Of a stretch of 64,000 nt of DNA, positions 1 through 9,336 are shown piece after piece (within the stretch, counting starts at the first letter, position 1; each line of letters starts with the position of its first letter). The translations under genes were made by a program, and so were the position numbers. Source of the stretch: Williamsia faeni (GTDB lineage Bacteria; Actinomycetota; Actinomycetes; Mycobacteriales; Mycobacteriaceae); the NCBI GenBank assembly GCA_003202005.1, contig QJJF01000001.1, positions 403,099-467,098 on the forward strand. Direction: 5' to 3'. The notes under the pieces were generated by a model. The model saw only the letters and a program-made list of their open reading frames with translations. It was not told where the DNA came from and made no database searches.

Positions 1-1346
1 CGCTGGCCGATGCCACCGACGTCGACACCGCGGTGAAAGCCGCGCGGGCCGCATTCGATTCGGGCGTCTGGCGCAATACCTCGCCCGAAGACCGGGCTGC
101 CGTCATCGCCAAGGTCGCGGATCTGATCGACGAACGCGGCACCGAGATCGCAAACCTCGTCGCATCGGAGATGGGCGCTCCGCCACTCGCGGTGGCCACT
201 CTCCAACAACTCCCCGCCACCGGTGTCCTTCGCGAATACGCCAAAGCAGCAATCAATTACAGCTGGCTCGAGTATCGCGACGGATTGTTCGGCAAGTCGC
301 AGATCACCCGCGAACCGGTCGGTGTCGTCGGTGCGATCACGGCGTGGAACGTGCCACTGTTCCTGATCTGCAACAAGCTCGGCCCGGCGCTGGCCGCCGG
401 ATGTTCGGTGGTCCTCAAGCCCGCGCCCGAGACCCCGCTGTCGGCCAACTACATCGCCGAACTGTTCACCGAGGCCGGACTGCCCGAAGGTGTGTTGTCG
501 GTTGTCCCAGGCGGACCCGAGACCGGCAAAGCCCTTGTGGCCCACCCCGACGTCGACAAGATCACCTTCACCGGATCAACCGCGGCCGGCCGGGCGATCG
601 CTGCCGCCTGCGGTGAACAACTCAAGCGCTGCTCGCTCGAACTCGGCGGCAAGTCTGCTGCCATCGTGCTCGCGGACGCCAACCCCGCCGAGATCGCCGG
701 CATGCTCACCTTCACCGGCCTGATGAACACCGGCCAGGCGTGCGTCGCCCAGACCCGGGTGCTGGTCCCGAGTTCCAAGCGCGACGAGATCGTCGCCGCG
801 ATGGTCGAGGCTGCCAAACTGCTGAAGCCGGGCCTGCCCGACGACCCGGAAGCGCAACTCGGACCACTGATCACCGAAAAGCAGCGCACCAAGGTCGAGG
901 ACTACATCCAGAAGGGCAAGGACGCCGGTGCCACCGCCGTCCTCGAGAGCACTCGGCCGGAGGGGCTGGAATCGGGATACTTCCTCAGTCCCACAATCTT
1001 CACCGGTGTCACCAATGACATGGTCATCGCCCGCGAAGAGATCTTCGGCCCGGTCATCTCGGTGATCGACTACGAGACCGAGGACGAGGCGATCGCCATC
1101 GCCAACGACTCCGACTACGGTCTCGCCGGCACCGTGTGGACGGCCGATGTCGAACGTGGTCTCGAGATCGCCGCCCAGATCCGCACCGGAACCTACGGGG
1201 TCAACTGGTACGCAATCGATCCCGGTTCACCGTTCGGTGGTTACAAGAACTCCGGTATCGGCCGCGAGAACGGACCCGAGGGCCTCGAGTCCTACATCGA
1301 ACACAAGTCGGTCATCCTGCCGATGGGTTACGACCCCACCGCCTGA
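1..1346 (+). CDS. Aldehyde dehydrogenase (NAD(P)+-dependent), 5' end missing
   Basis: This is an aldehyde dehydrogenase superfamily protein that oxidises an aldehyde to the carboxylic acid. The frame stays open to the left edge of the window (reading LADATDVDTAVKAARAAF), so the N-terminus lies outside it. Visible family motifs are the cofactor-binding stretch GAITAWNVPLFL, the glutamate motif LELGGKSA, the catalytic cysteine motif MNTGQACVAQ, and EEIFGPV near the C-terminus. About 447 residues are present of a usual 480-490. It converges with the mce4 operon and a strong hairpin separates the two. The substrate cannot be read from the sequence. A role with sterol side-chain aldehydes is possible only because of the neighbourhood. 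Confidence 0.93.
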   Translation, partial: LADATDVDTAVKAARAAFDSGVWRNTSPEDRAAVIAKVADLIDERGTEIANLVASEMGAPPLAVATLQQLPATGVLREYAKAAINYSWLEYRDGLFGKSQITREPVGVVGAITAWNVPLFLICNKLGPALAAGCSVVLKPAPETPLSANYIAELFTEAGLPEGVLSVVPGGPETGKALVAHPDVDKITFTGSTAAGRAIAAACGEQLKRCSLELGGKSAAIVLADANPAEIAGMLTFTGLMNTGQACVAQTRVLVPSSKRDEIVAAMVEAAKLLKPGLPDDPEAQLGPLITEKQRTKVEDYIQKGKDAGATAVLESTRPEGLESGYFLSPTIFTGVTNDMVIAREEIFGPVISVIDYETEDEAIAIANDSDYGLAGTVWTADVERGLEIAAQIRTGTYGVNWYAIDPGSPFGGYKNSGIGRENGPEGLESYIEHKSVILPMGYDPTA

Positions 1347-1365
1347 CCCTCCACACGAGCCACCT

Positions 1366-1405
1366 ATACGAAGACGAGCCACATATTTGTGGCTCGTCTT
1401 CGTAT
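1366..1405. terminator. Bidirectional terminator hairpin between convergent genes
   Basis: An 18-bp perfect inverted repeat (ATACGAAGACGAGCCACA and its complement) with a 4-nt TATT loop lies 20 bp after the aldehyde dehydrogenase stop and 30 bp before the end of the minus-strand Mce-associated gene. The short TATTT after the right arm gives only a weak U tract. The same tail CGTCTTCGTATTT recurs in the hairpin near 37.6 kb. Confidence 0.85.
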
Positions 1406-1435
1406 TTCCGGCTCGCCTGCTGGGTGGGGCTGGGA

Positions 1436-2074
1436 TCAGGGGGTGGGCGCCGGTGCCGGGGTGGATGGCGCGGGAGCCGCTGGACCAGGCGTTGCCGAAC
1501 CTTCTGGTGCCGGGACCGGGACCGTGGATGCCCCGACCTTGTCGGCCTCGGTGGCAAGTCTGGCCTTCACCGAATCATCGGTCAGGATATCGATGTTCGA
1601 GACCAGCCACTTGTCCCCGGACTTCTCCATCGAATACTCCAGCCGACTGGCCTCGATCGATACCAGATCCTTGCCACCCTTGGTGACGGACTGGTTCATG
1701 AAGATCAGAAGCAGGGCTGTGTCCTGGGTGGAGTTGACAACCCCGGCCTCCTGGATGGTCACCTCTGATTTGACCTGCTGGTCTTTTACCGCGACAACAA
1801 GATTCGCGTTGGTGATGATCTCGTCGTATTCCTTTTGCGCCGCGCCGGTGAGCAGTGTTTTCGTCTGCTCCACCTGCTGCGCGACGTTGTCCGGCGCATA
1901 TCCGAACATCATTGTCGCCGCATGTGTTCCGGCTTCGAGCGACTCACCCCGGGCATCTTCGGTCAGCTTGGTGTCGCGGTAGTGCAGACCGGTAATTGTC
2001 GTGATGACCACGCCGGCAACAAGAATCACAACGGTCAGCACAGAGACCGTCCACCACCAGAATTTTCTCGACAT
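1436..2074 (-). CDS. mas4B: Mce-associated membrane protein (Rv3492c-like)
   Basis: This is a small accessory protein of the mce4 sterol import system. It has a short cytoplasmic N-terminus, one transmembrane helix (about residues 8-28, VSVLTVVILVAGVVITTITG) and an extracytoplasmic domain of the Mce-associated/VirB8-like type, followed by a Pro/Ala-rich tail. The chosen ATG lies two bases past the upstream stop and gives 212 residues with the helix close to the N-terminus. A longer reading frame exists upstream but would overlap the previous gene. It is the last gene of the operon, next to the terminator. Mce-associated proteins are thought to stabilise the Mce complex. The specific role here is inferred. 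Confidence 0.82.
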   Translation of the reverse strand: MSRKFWWWTVSVLTVVILVAGVVITTITGLHYRDTKLTEDARGESLEAGTHAATMMFGYAPDNVAQQVEQTKTLLTGAAQKEYDEIITNANLVVAVKDQQVKSEVTIQEAGVVNSTQDTALLLIFMNQSVTKGGKDLVSIEASRLEYSMEKSGDKWLVSNIDILTDDSVKARLATEADKVGASTVPVPAPEGSATPGPAAPAPSTPAPAPTP

Positions 2075-2076
2075 GT

Positions 2077-3078
2077 CTACGTCACCCACTCGAAGTTGGT
2101 CAGCTTGAGTTGCCCGTTGATCCGGGTGATCTCGAGCTTCCAACGGAAGGTCTGCAACACGGTTTGCTGCTCGGCGACGTTGGGCTGGTTCATCTCCCAG
2201 CTCGACACCAGGATCACCGTTCCGGCATTGGGATCACTTTCGGTGACGGCCTCCGAGATGACGGTGCCCTTGGTGGAGACGTTCTCGGACTTGATCATGT
2301 TGACCGTCTGCGCCATCGACTGACTGGTCTGCTCCATGGCCTTGCCGCTGGTGCTGTCCTGGAAGGTCTTGATGGCGCCGTCGATGTTCTCTGCGTTCAG
2401 AGTTGTCAGGTTGGTGATCATCTGACTCGCGAACGCCGAATACTCGGCACGGAGGTCGTTGGTCTCGTCGATCTCGTTGGTCCCCTTGATGAACAAGACG
2501 GAGGCGACGACCATGCCCGAGATCAGGCCGATGGAGACGACCGCCGCCAGGACGACGCCCAGTCCACGCAGGTTGCCCCGCGTGCGGGGCGACCGACTCG
2601 TATCTGCCGGATCCTTGTCCCCCGCGCTGCCCCGACGTTTCCTCTTCCTGCGCAGATCCGTCGTGCGCCCACCACCGCGCCGATCGCGATAAGACACCCC
2701 GCGCGACACCGACGCCGTACCGAACGACTCCACCGCGGTGTCGGAGTCGATCTCGCCGGTATCGCCGGCATCGGATGCGCCGACCTCCGGTTCGGGCTTG
2801 TCGAGCGTCACCGGTGGATCCACCGGCGCGACAGCGATCGCCTTCGGCTTCGGCTTGCGGCCCAGCGGAGCCGACTTCACCGGTGTGCCGGTGGCTTTGC
2901 GGGCCTTGCCACTCGGTGCGCTGATGCTCCCCGACGACTCGGACACAGGGGTTGCGCCTTCTTGCGGTGGGCCCGCCGGGCGGCTGGCCCGACGACGTTG
3001 CGGTTTCTGCGGTGTCGGTTTCTGGTCGGTAGGTGTCTGGGCCGTCACTGAACGGTCCCCGTGATCAGGCTCTGCCAT
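2077..3078 (-). CDS. mas4A: Mce-associated membrane protein with long disordered N-terminus (Rv3493c-like)
   Basis: This is the second Mce-associated protein of the operon. The first 170 or so residues are rich in Pro, Lys, Arg, Thr and Ser and probably disordered. A single transmembrane helix follows (LGVVLAAVVSIGLISGMVVA, about residues 175-195) and then a folded extracytoplasmic domain of about 130 residues. It overlaps the mceF stop. A GTG at 3048 would give the classic GTGA overlap and is a plausible alternative to the ATG at 3078, which is preceded by GGAAAG. Its domain layout resembles its smaller neighbour, which suggests the pair arose by duplication. A supporting role in the Mce4 importer is inferred from context. 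Confidence 0.8.
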   Translation of the reverse strand: MAEPDHGDRSVTAQTPTDQKPTPQKPQRRRASRPAGPPQEGATPVSESSGSISAPSGKARKATGTPVKSAPLGRKPKPKAIAVAPVDPPVTLDKPEPEVGASDAGDTGEIDSDTAVESFGTASVSRGVSYRDRRGGGRTTDLRRKRKRRGSAGDKDPADTSRSPRTRGNLRGLGVVLAAVVSIGLISGMVVASVLFIKGTNEIDETNDLRAEYSAFASQMITNLTTLNAENIDGAIKTFQDSTSGKAMEQTSQSMAQTVNMIKSENVSTKGTVISEAVTESDPNAGTVILVSSWEMNQPNVAEQQTVLQTFRWKLEITRINGQLKLTNFEWVT

Positions 3079-4490
3079 TGACTCTTGTCTTTCCTCTTTT
3101 CCCCGCTACCACCTGTACCAGATGTCCCGGATGACACCGCGGTTCCGGCGTTGTAGGTCTTGCCGTCCGGACCGATGTAGTCACCGCTGACAGGGTCGTA
3201 GCTGGTGGCGTAGACGGCGGGGCTTCCGTCGTCCGCGCCGGGTGTGCCGGACGTCAAAAAGCCTTGTGGCAGATCAACTCCCGGAAGCCCGTTCGGGAAG
3301 GGCACGTTCTCGCCTATCGGCACGTAGCCGGTTCGGCATTCGGCCGGGGTCGAAGCCCGGCGGCCCGGTATCTCCACGCACGGGAAGTTGCGGGTTCCAC
3401 GGACCGCGACGTTGGAGTCCTGCGGCACGCGGCACAACAAACCGGGTGGAAGATCGCGAGGGGTCTGTACATCCGCACCACGATCCGGTGTGAAGGGCAT
3501 GAAGCCGACGGTGCAGGTGCCCGGATCCTGGAACCCCAGCGCAAAGTCGACGTTGGCACCTTTGCGGTAGTCCTCGCTGTTGAGTGAGGTGATCAACGAC
3601 GCGATCAACCGTGGGTAGATCACCACGATCTGTTGCAGGTTCGGATGGTAGATCGCCAACGTCCGGGAAACGGTGTTCAGATTCGAAAATAGCAGCGGCA
3701 GTGACTGATTCATCGAGGCGAACAGCTCTTGGCTCTGCTGCGCGACCCCTGGCCCCTTGTCCAGGATCCCCTGGATCTGCGGATCGTTCGCCCGGAGCTG
3801 ATCGGTGACCTGGGCCAGATTTGCCGTCCAGGCCCGGATGTCGTCAACCGTCGCCGTCTGCGTCTCGAGCAGTGGGGCCGCCTGGTCGATGAGTTTGACG
3901 ATGGCCTCGGAGTTCTTGTTGGCATCACCCACGAGCAGTGTCACCGAATCGAAAAGTCGTTGCAGGTCTTCACCGGTGCCGTTGAACGCGTTGAATGCCT
4001 CATCCATCACGCGGCGCAACTTCGTGTCCTGGATCTGCGCGAGCAGCGCATCGGCCTGATTTAGCAGTGTCCCGATCTCGACGGGCACCGTCCCGTTCTC
4101 GACCACCGAACCGTCTTCCAGATTGCCGGTTGATGGCGTCCCGGGGTCGGGTGTGAACTCGACGTACTGCTCACCGACGGCGGAGACACTGCGGACCGCG
4201 GCAGTCGAATTGTTCGGGATCTTGGTGTCGCTGTTGATCGACAGGGTTGCCAGGACACCCGTTTCGGTCAGCGCCACCGACTCGACCTTGCCGACATCCA
4301 CACCGCGGAAGCTGACATTGCCGTTCTGATAGAGACCGCCGGTGCTGGGCAGATCCACCTTGACCGTGTACTCCCCGATCCCGACCATGCTGGGAACCCG
4401 GATATAGAAGACCGCCACGGCGACAATCGCGATGACCGTGATGATGGAAAAGATGATCAACTGCATGCGGACAAACGGTGTGATGCTCAT
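3045..4490 (-). CDS. mce4F: Mce family protein Mce4F
   Basis: This is the sixth substrate-binding/channel subunit of the Mce4 sterol importer. It has an N-terminal signal-anchor helix (about residues 10-32) and one MlaD/Mce domain (about 38-115, with the family-typical FRGVDVGKV). A long helical region follows to about residue 300, and then a Pro/Gly-rich tail that carries several cysteines. At 481 residues it is normal for MceF. Its start overlaps the mceE stop by four bases (ATGA), so the genes are translationally coupled. In mycobacteria Mce4 carries cholesterol across the envelope, and Mce4F is the last Mce subunit, as here. Confidence 0.93.
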   Translation of the reverse strand: MSITPFVRMQLIIFSIITVIAIVAVAVFYIRVPSMVGIGEYTVKVDLPSTGGLYQNGNVSFRGVDVGKVESVALTETGVLATLSINSDTKIPNNSTAAVRSVSAVGEQYVEFTPDPGTPSTGNLEDGSVVENGTVPVEIGTLLNQADALLAQIQDTKLRRVMDEAFNAFNGTGEDLQRLFDSVTLLVGDANKNSEAIVKLIDQAAPLLETQTATVDDIRAWTANLAQVTDQLRANDPQIQGILDKGPGVAQQSQELFASMNQSLPLLFSNLNTVSRTLAIYHPNLQQIVVIYPRLIASLITSLNSEDYRKGANVDFALGFQDPGTCTVGFMPFTPDRGADVQTPRDLPPGLLCRVPQDSNVAVRGTRNFPCVEIPGRRASTPAECRTGYVPIGENVPFPNGLPGVDLPQGFLTSGTPGADDGSPAVYATSYDPVSGDYIGPDGKTYNAGTAVSSGTSGTGGSGEKRKDKSQWQSLITGTVQ

Positions 4491-5749
4491 GAGCCTCCCT
4501 CCGCGTTCGGCATCGGTGAGGGCTGATTGGTGTCGATCGGTACATCGGACTGCAGGGGACCGGTGAACGGATCAGCACCCTGGCCCGCCGCGCCGGCCGG
4601 AGCCCCGAGAAGCCCTTCAGGGCCGTAGAGCTGACTCTGCCCACCGAGACTGGCCAGCGCACCACGCTGCAAACGTCCGAACGTGAGGTCGAGGTTGATC
4701 TCACCGTTGAGGTAGTCGCCGCGGACGACCTGCGGGATGACCTCCTCGGCGAACGGGAAAGTCAGCAGGATGCCCAGCGATTGGGTCAGGGCCGGCCCGG
4801 TGGATTGCAGTTGGTCGAGCACCGGGACCAAATTGCTGACAATCACCCTGATGTCTTCCGAATTCGCTTGCAGAATGTCATCGGTGGTGCGGCTGAGGGT
4901 GCTCAGCGACGCCAAGGCATCGGTGAACTGAACTCGTTGATCCACCAGCAATGTCAGGATCTTCGGGGCGTCGGCCAGCGCCTTCTCCACCACCGGCGTC
5001 TGCGCGTTGATGCTCGCGGTCAACCGGTCCAGACCTTCCATGGCGAGAATGATGTTGTCCCGCTGCCCGTTCAGCTCGGCGACCAACGTGTTGAGGCGCG
5101 GAATCAACTTTTGCAGCACGTCTTCGCGACCGGCCATCGAATTGTTGAGCTCTTTGACGATGTCGCCGACCTGAGCCAGTCCACCGCCGTTGAGCACCAC
5201 CGACAGCGAACTCAGTACCTGCTCGGTGGTCGGGTACGTGCACTCGGAAACCTGTTGTGCGGAGTTGATGTCGGGGATCGGCTCCTGGTTCTGCGGCTCC
5301 ACGATGTTCGTCTGCTCCGGGCAGCTGGCGGCCGGGATCTCATCGCCCGGCTGCAGGGTTCCCGCATCGGCGTTCTCCGGCTGCACGATCTCCAGGTGCA
5401 ACGACCCCAGCACACTGGTCATCCCGATCATCACATGCGAGCCGACCGGAACCTGTGTGCCCTTGTTGAGCCGCAGCGTCAACTGCGCTTTCCAGTCCTT
5501 CACCGAGATGGCGCCGACGCTGCCCACGGTGGCGTCGTCGATCATCACGGGAGCGTTCTGAACCAGGTTGGCGGCGTTGGGAATCGTGGTTGTCAATTCG
5601 TACGATCCGGGACCGGTCCCGTCGGCGCCGGGAATCGGCAACGAGTTGAGTCCATCGAATCCACAACCGGACGACAACAGCGCGGTGCTGATCGCGGCAG
5701 CGCCGATGATGTTGCGAGAAAAAGCCTTTCGCCTCGACGTGGTACTCAT
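4487..5749 (-). CDS. mce4E: Mce family lipoprotein Mce4E (LprN type)
   Basis: This is the lipoprotein subunit of the Mce4 complex. The N-terminus MSTTSRRKAFSRN is followed by a hydrophobic stretch and the lipobox LLSSGC, so Cys at about residue 29 should be lipidated. An Mce domain follows (about 45-125), then a helical stretch and a Gly/Pro-rich C-terminus. The length of 420 residues is normal. It overlaps both neighbours by start/stop fusion. In every mce operon the fifth Mce gene is the one with a lipobox, which fixes the assignment. Confidence 0.94.
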   Translation of the reverse strand: MSTTSRRKAFSRNIIGAAAISTALLSSGCGFDGLNSLPIPGADGTGPGSYELTTTIPNAANLVQNAPVMIDDATVGSVGAISVKDWKAQLTLRLNKGTQVPVGSHVMIGMTSVLGSLHLEIVQPENADAGTLQPGDEIPAASCPEQTNIVEPQNQEPIPDINSAQQVSECTYPTTEQVLSSLSVVLNGGGLAQVGDIVKELNNSMAGREDVLQKLIPRLNTLVAELNGQRDNIILAMEGLDRLTASINAQTPVVEKALADAPKILTLLVDQRVQFTDALASLSTLSRTTDDILQANSEDIRVIVSNLVPVLDQLQSTGPALTQSLGILLTFPFAEEVIPQVVRGDYLNGEINLDLTFGRLQRGALASLGGQSQLYGPEGLLGAPAGAAGQGADPFTGPLQSDVPIDTNQPSPMPNAEGGS

Positions 5750-7017
5750 CAGCCCTCGCCTCCGAACGGCACCAGCAGCTGCGCCAGACCAGGGTTGGCA
5801 TATTTGGCCCGGGTCGCGGCGTCCTGATCGCGAATACCCTGCTGCGCCCGGGCTTTCACACTCGGGTTCTGGTAGCTGATCTGGTCCGGGGTGGCGTTGA
5901 TGCCCGATACCGGGTTGCTCAGGAACGGCGGGTAGTTCATGCCGATCGTCCCGAAGATCGGGGCCAGGACATCAACGCAATGTTCGACCAAGTCTTCCTG
6001 TTTCGGACGGGCGGCGCCGGCCATGGTGCCGCAGAGCAGGCTGACGAGGTTGCCGCCCATACCGAGCCCGAAGATGCCCGACAACGAACCCTGCAGCGGG
6101 TTGTAGATGTTGTAGAAATTCGACAACTGGGTCGGACCGGAATGCAGCAGACCCCGGATCTCTTCGTCTTTCTGGGCAAGCACATTGGTGGCACTGGCAA
6201 GCTGCCCGACCGAGTCGCTGAGCGTTGCCCCGTTGGTGTTGATGAAGGTCTGGACGTCGGTCAGCGCGGTGTCGAGGTTTGTCAGCGCACCACCCAGACT
6301 GTCGGTGTTGTCGGCCAGGACCTGAGTCACCGACGCGATGCGGCCGTTGAACTGCACCAGTTGCTCGTGGCTGTTCGACAGCGCCTCAGTCAGTGTCTGA
6401 AGGTTGCGGATCGACCGGAAGAGATCGTCGCTGCCGTGGGCGAGGGTGCCCGAGACATCCGACAGTTGCTGGATGGCCTGCCGGATCGCCGTGCCGTTGC
6501 CGTCGAGGTTCTGGTCGGCGACATCGACCGCTCGCGCCACCGATCCGGGGTCGGCGCCCTTCGGCCCGACTGCCTCGGACAGCCGACTCAGCTCTGCCTT
6601 GATTTCATCCCATTCCACCGGAACAGCTGTGCGTTCCATGGGTATGTCCCCACCACCGCCGAGGGTCGGGCCCCCCTCATACACCGGGGTCAACTGGACG
6701 AACCGTCCCGAGACAAGGGACTGCGCAACCACGATCGCCTGGACATCGCCTGGGAGCTTCTGCTTCCGATCGATCTTCAGTTCGACGCGAACATCGTTGT
6801 CCCGCGGGGTGATCGACCCCACCGAGCCGACGTCGACCCCTAGGATCTTTACCGCATCACCCTCGTAAAGTGCGTTCACGCTCGGGAAGTACGCGGTGTA
6901 GGTCTTGTAGTTGACCTTCTGATAACCGTAGTAGACGGCCCCGATCGCAACCACGGCCACGACGATGATCGCGATGGCCTGCCAGAACCTCTTGCCCAGT
7001 TTTCCCATCGCCATCAC
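5749..7017 (-). CDS. mce4D: Mce family protein Mce4D
   Basis: This is the fourth Mce subunit, 422 residues long. It has a membrane-anchor helix (about residues 12-32, AIAIIVVAVVAIGAVYYGY), an Mce domain (about 38-118, with KILGVDVGSVGSI) and a long helical region to about residue 290. The C-terminal part carries two conserved-looking cysteines. It starts within the mceC stop (ATGATG), so the two genes are coupled. Its role, shared with the other Mce subunits, is to form the extracytoplasmic path for sterol between outer envelope and the YrbE permease. This comes from family knowledge. Confidence 0.93.
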   Translation of the reverse strand: MMAMGKLGKRFWQAIAIIVVAVVAIGAVYYGYQKVNYKTYTAYFPSVNALYEGDAVKILGVDVGSVGSITPRDNDVRVELKIDRKQKLPGDVQAIVVAQSLVSGRFVQLTPVYEGGPTLGGGGDIPMERTAVPVEWDEIKAELSRLSEAVGPKGADPGSVARAVDVADQNLDGNGTAIRQAIQQLSDVSGTLAHGSDDLFRSIRNLQTLTEALSNSHEQLVQFNGRIASVTQVLADNTDSLGGALTNLDTALTDVQTFINTNGATLSDSVGQLASATNVLAQKDEEIRGLLHSGPTQLSNFYNIYNPLQGSLSGIFGLGMGGNLVSLLCGTMAGAARPKQEDLVEHCVDVLAPIFGTIGMNYPPFLSNPVSGINATPDQISYQNPSVKARAQQGIRDQDAATRAKYANPGLAQLLVPFGGEG

Positions 7018-8207
7018 CCGGTCGGTCCGGTCGGATACGACGGAGCCGGCGCCGGCACGTTCGAGTCGGGTGAGTGCTCCATGTCGGGGCGCACGATGAT
7101 CGTCGGTGGGATCTTGAACGCGTACTTGGTGAACGCCTCGAAGGCTTCGGGATACTTTTGCTGGAAGATCCGCATGAAAATCGCGGTGTAGTCACCGAAC
7201 GTGGTGAGACCGACCAGCGACGAGAAGTACGGCCCGCTGGAGACCGCTTCACCCAACACGTTCGCATAGGGACCGAGTTCGTCCAGGGTCACGGCAAGGT
7301 TCTGCTGGTTGTCGTTCAGGATTGCGAGCACACCGTTCAGCTGATTGAGAACCGGTGTGAGCTGCGCATTGTTGTTGTTGATGAAAAGACTGATCTGCGC
7401 GGTGACGGCCTCGGTACCGGTGATCAACTGCCCCAATGCGACTCGGCGGGCCTGAACCTCTCCGAGCAGGGAGTTCGCGTCGACGAGCAAGGTGTTGATC
7501 TGTCCGCTGCGCTTGGCCACCACATCGGTGACGCTGCCCGCGCGGTCGAGCAATTGCGATAACGACTCGTCGCGATCGGCAATCGCCTTGGACAACCGGG
7601 CCACCCCGTCGACGGCCGATCGTACCGATTCCGGCGTGTGGGAGAAGGTGTCCGACAAGGTGTTGAGAGCGGCGTTGAGCTGATCGGTGTCGGTTTGCTC
7701 AATCGTGTCGGTGGCGCCTTCGAGAGCGTCGGTCAACGAGTAGGGCGCCACGGTCTGCGCCACCGTGTCCCCTGGCTTCAGCTTTCCGGTGCCCCCGGGA
7801 ACCAGTGTCAGGTTGCGGCGGCCCAGCACGGTCTCCGTCTTGATGATGGCCGTGCTGGCGTCTCCGACTCGGACCGTGTCTGCCATGTTGAAGGTGACCT
7901 TCGCCTTGGTGCCGTTGTCGGTGTCCGCCAGCGAGATTCCCTGAACGGTACCTACATTCACACCTGCGACAACCACGATGTCGCCGGTGGCCAGACCACC
8001 GGCATCGTCGAAGAGCGCGGTGTAGACACTGCCGTTGGACAGGAACGGGAGCTTGTCCATCTGCAGGGCCACGATCACCACCAGTGCAGCGATCACCACG
8101 CCGATGAAACCCACTCGGGCCCGGTCGGGTTCGCCGCGCTTGCGCCGCCTGGCCTCGTCGGCCTCGTCGCTCGCGGTGTGCTCACCCTTGAAAAGTGCAG
8201 CCATCAC
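7014..8207 (-). CDS. mce4C: Mce family protein Mce4C
   Basis: This is the third Mce subunit, 397 residues long. A charged N-terminus (DEADEARRRKRGE) precedes a membrane anchor at about residues 33-50. The Mce domain spans about 58-138 with VVVAGVNVGTVQGI, and a coiled, helix-rich region follows. The start is a GTG at 8207 overlapping the mceB stop, with an ATG one codon later at 8204. It sits in an unbroken, tightly coupled mce4 operon, so it is transcribed from the yrbE4A promoter with its KstR operators. Confidence 0.93.
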   Translation of the reverse strand: MMAALFKGEHTASDEADEARRRKRGEPDRARVGFIGVVIAALVVIVALQMDKLPFLSNGSVYTALFDDAGGLATGDIVVVAGVNVGTVQGISLADTDNGTKAKVTFNMADTVRVGDASTAIIKTETVLGRRNLTLVPGGTGKLKPGDTVAQTVAPYSLTDALEGATDTIEQTDTDQLNAALNTLSDTFSHTPESVRSAVDGVARLSKAIADRDESLSQLLDRAGSVTDVVAKRSGQINTLLVDANSLLGEVQARRVALGQLITGTEAVTAQISLFINNNNAQLTPVLNQLNGVLAILNDNQQNLAVTLDELGPYANVLGEAVSSGPYFSSLVGLTTFGDYTAIFMRIFQQKYPEAFEAFTKYAFKIPPTIIVRPDMEHSPDSNVPAPAPSYPTGPTG

Positions 8208-9265
8208 AGCGGATTACACCTCCCTCCGGGGTTGGTGTTCGGTCCGGTGGCATCGACCGACCGCCAGATGATCTCCTGCCCGTCGGGGCCGGTGAATATC
8301 AGGTTGACCTGGCAGAGCCAGATCTGCAGCCAGGCACCGTAACTGCCGAGGTTGGACAGCGCTTTGAAGTCCGACGGCAGACGGCCGAGCAGACCTCGTA
8401 CGTAGGACTCACTCTTGAGTACCTCTTGTGACACCTGCCCGGTGGCAGTGATGAGCGACTGCAGATCGGACTGGTTCTCGGACAGGACGTCGTTGAGGTC
8501 GTTGGTCAGTTCGGAGGTGTTGGTGATGGCGTCACCGATCACGCCTCGCTGCGAATCGAGTCCTGAGATCAGCTTCTGCAACTGATCGAGCGACGTGTCC
8601 AGCCCCTTGTCGTCGGCCTCGAGGGTGCCCAATGTGGTGTTGAGGTTGTCGATGACCTGCCCGATCAGCTGATCGCGGTCAGCCAGCGAATCCGTGAAAG
8701 TCGCTGTGTTCTGGAGCAATTCGTTCAACGCCGGACCCTGCCCCTGGAAGACCTTGATCAGGGATGCGGTGAGTTCGTTGATCTGTTTCGGATCGAGTGT
8801 CCGGAACAGCGGCTTGAAGCCACCGAGGAGGTTGTCCAGATCCAGCGCCGGTTCGGTCTGCGTGATCGGAATCGACCCGTTGTCCTTCATCATCTCCGTC
8901 GGGTCGCCGGTGCCCTCTTGGAGTTCGAGAAACCGGTCGCCGGTGAGGTTCTCGTACCGGATCAGCGCCTTCACAGAGGATGGCAGCCGGTATTTCTCAC
9001 TGACATCGAACTCGACGACTGCCTCGTTGTCGGGATTCAGGCCCACGGAACCGACTTTGCCGACCTCGACGCCGGCGATCCGAACCTTGCTGCCGGACTT
9101 CAATTGCGAGGCACTGGTGAACGTCGCTTTGTATCCGTAGCTCGAACCACTTCGGTACTGGCTGAACACGACCACCAGGCCGACGAAGATCAGCAGCATC
9201 ACCACGGCGAATGACCCGAGTTTGAAGACGGTGGCGCGAAACGCGCGCTCTCTCGACACTGCCAT
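8204..9265 (-). CDS. mce4B: Mce family protein Mce4B
   Basis: This is the second Mce subunit, 353 residues long. It has an N-terminal anchor helix (about residues 12-32, LGSFAVVMLLIFVGLVVVF), an Mce domain (about 40-118, with VRIAGVEVGKVGSV), a helical region and a short C-terminus with three cysteines. The ATG at 9265 is preceded by AGGTGTGAG. A 71-bp gap separates it from mceA, the only notable gap among the mce subunit genes, and I see no hairpin or operator in it. Confidence 0.93.
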   Translation of the reverse strand: MAVSRERAFRATVFKLGSFAVVMLLIFVGLVVVFSQYRSGSSYGYKATFTSASQLKSGSKVRIAGVEVGKVGSVGLNPDNEAVVEFDVSEKYRLPSSVKALIRYENLTGDRFLELQEGTGDPTEMMKDNGSIPITQTEPALDLDNLLGGFKPLFRTLDPKQINELTASLIKVFQGQGPALNELLQNTATFTDSLADRDQLIGQVIDNLNTTLGTLEADDKGLDTSLDQLQKLISGLDSQRGVIGDAITNTSELTNDLNDVLSENQSDLQSLITATGQVSQEVLKSESYVRGLLGRLPSDFKALSNLGSYGAWLQIWLCQVNLIFTGPDGQEIIWRSVDATGPNTNPGGRCNPL

Positions 9266-9336
9266 CTCACACCTCCCCTTCTCTACCTGTTTCCGGCGGC
9301 CGGCTTGTTACCCATCGACTGATCCACCGGTGTTCC

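Noticed and set aside
1136-1768. Long plus-strand frames crossing the aldehyde dehydrogenase end and the Mce-associated gene
   Set aside because: They overlap two well-supported genes and a terminator and show Arg/Pro-rich shadow composition.
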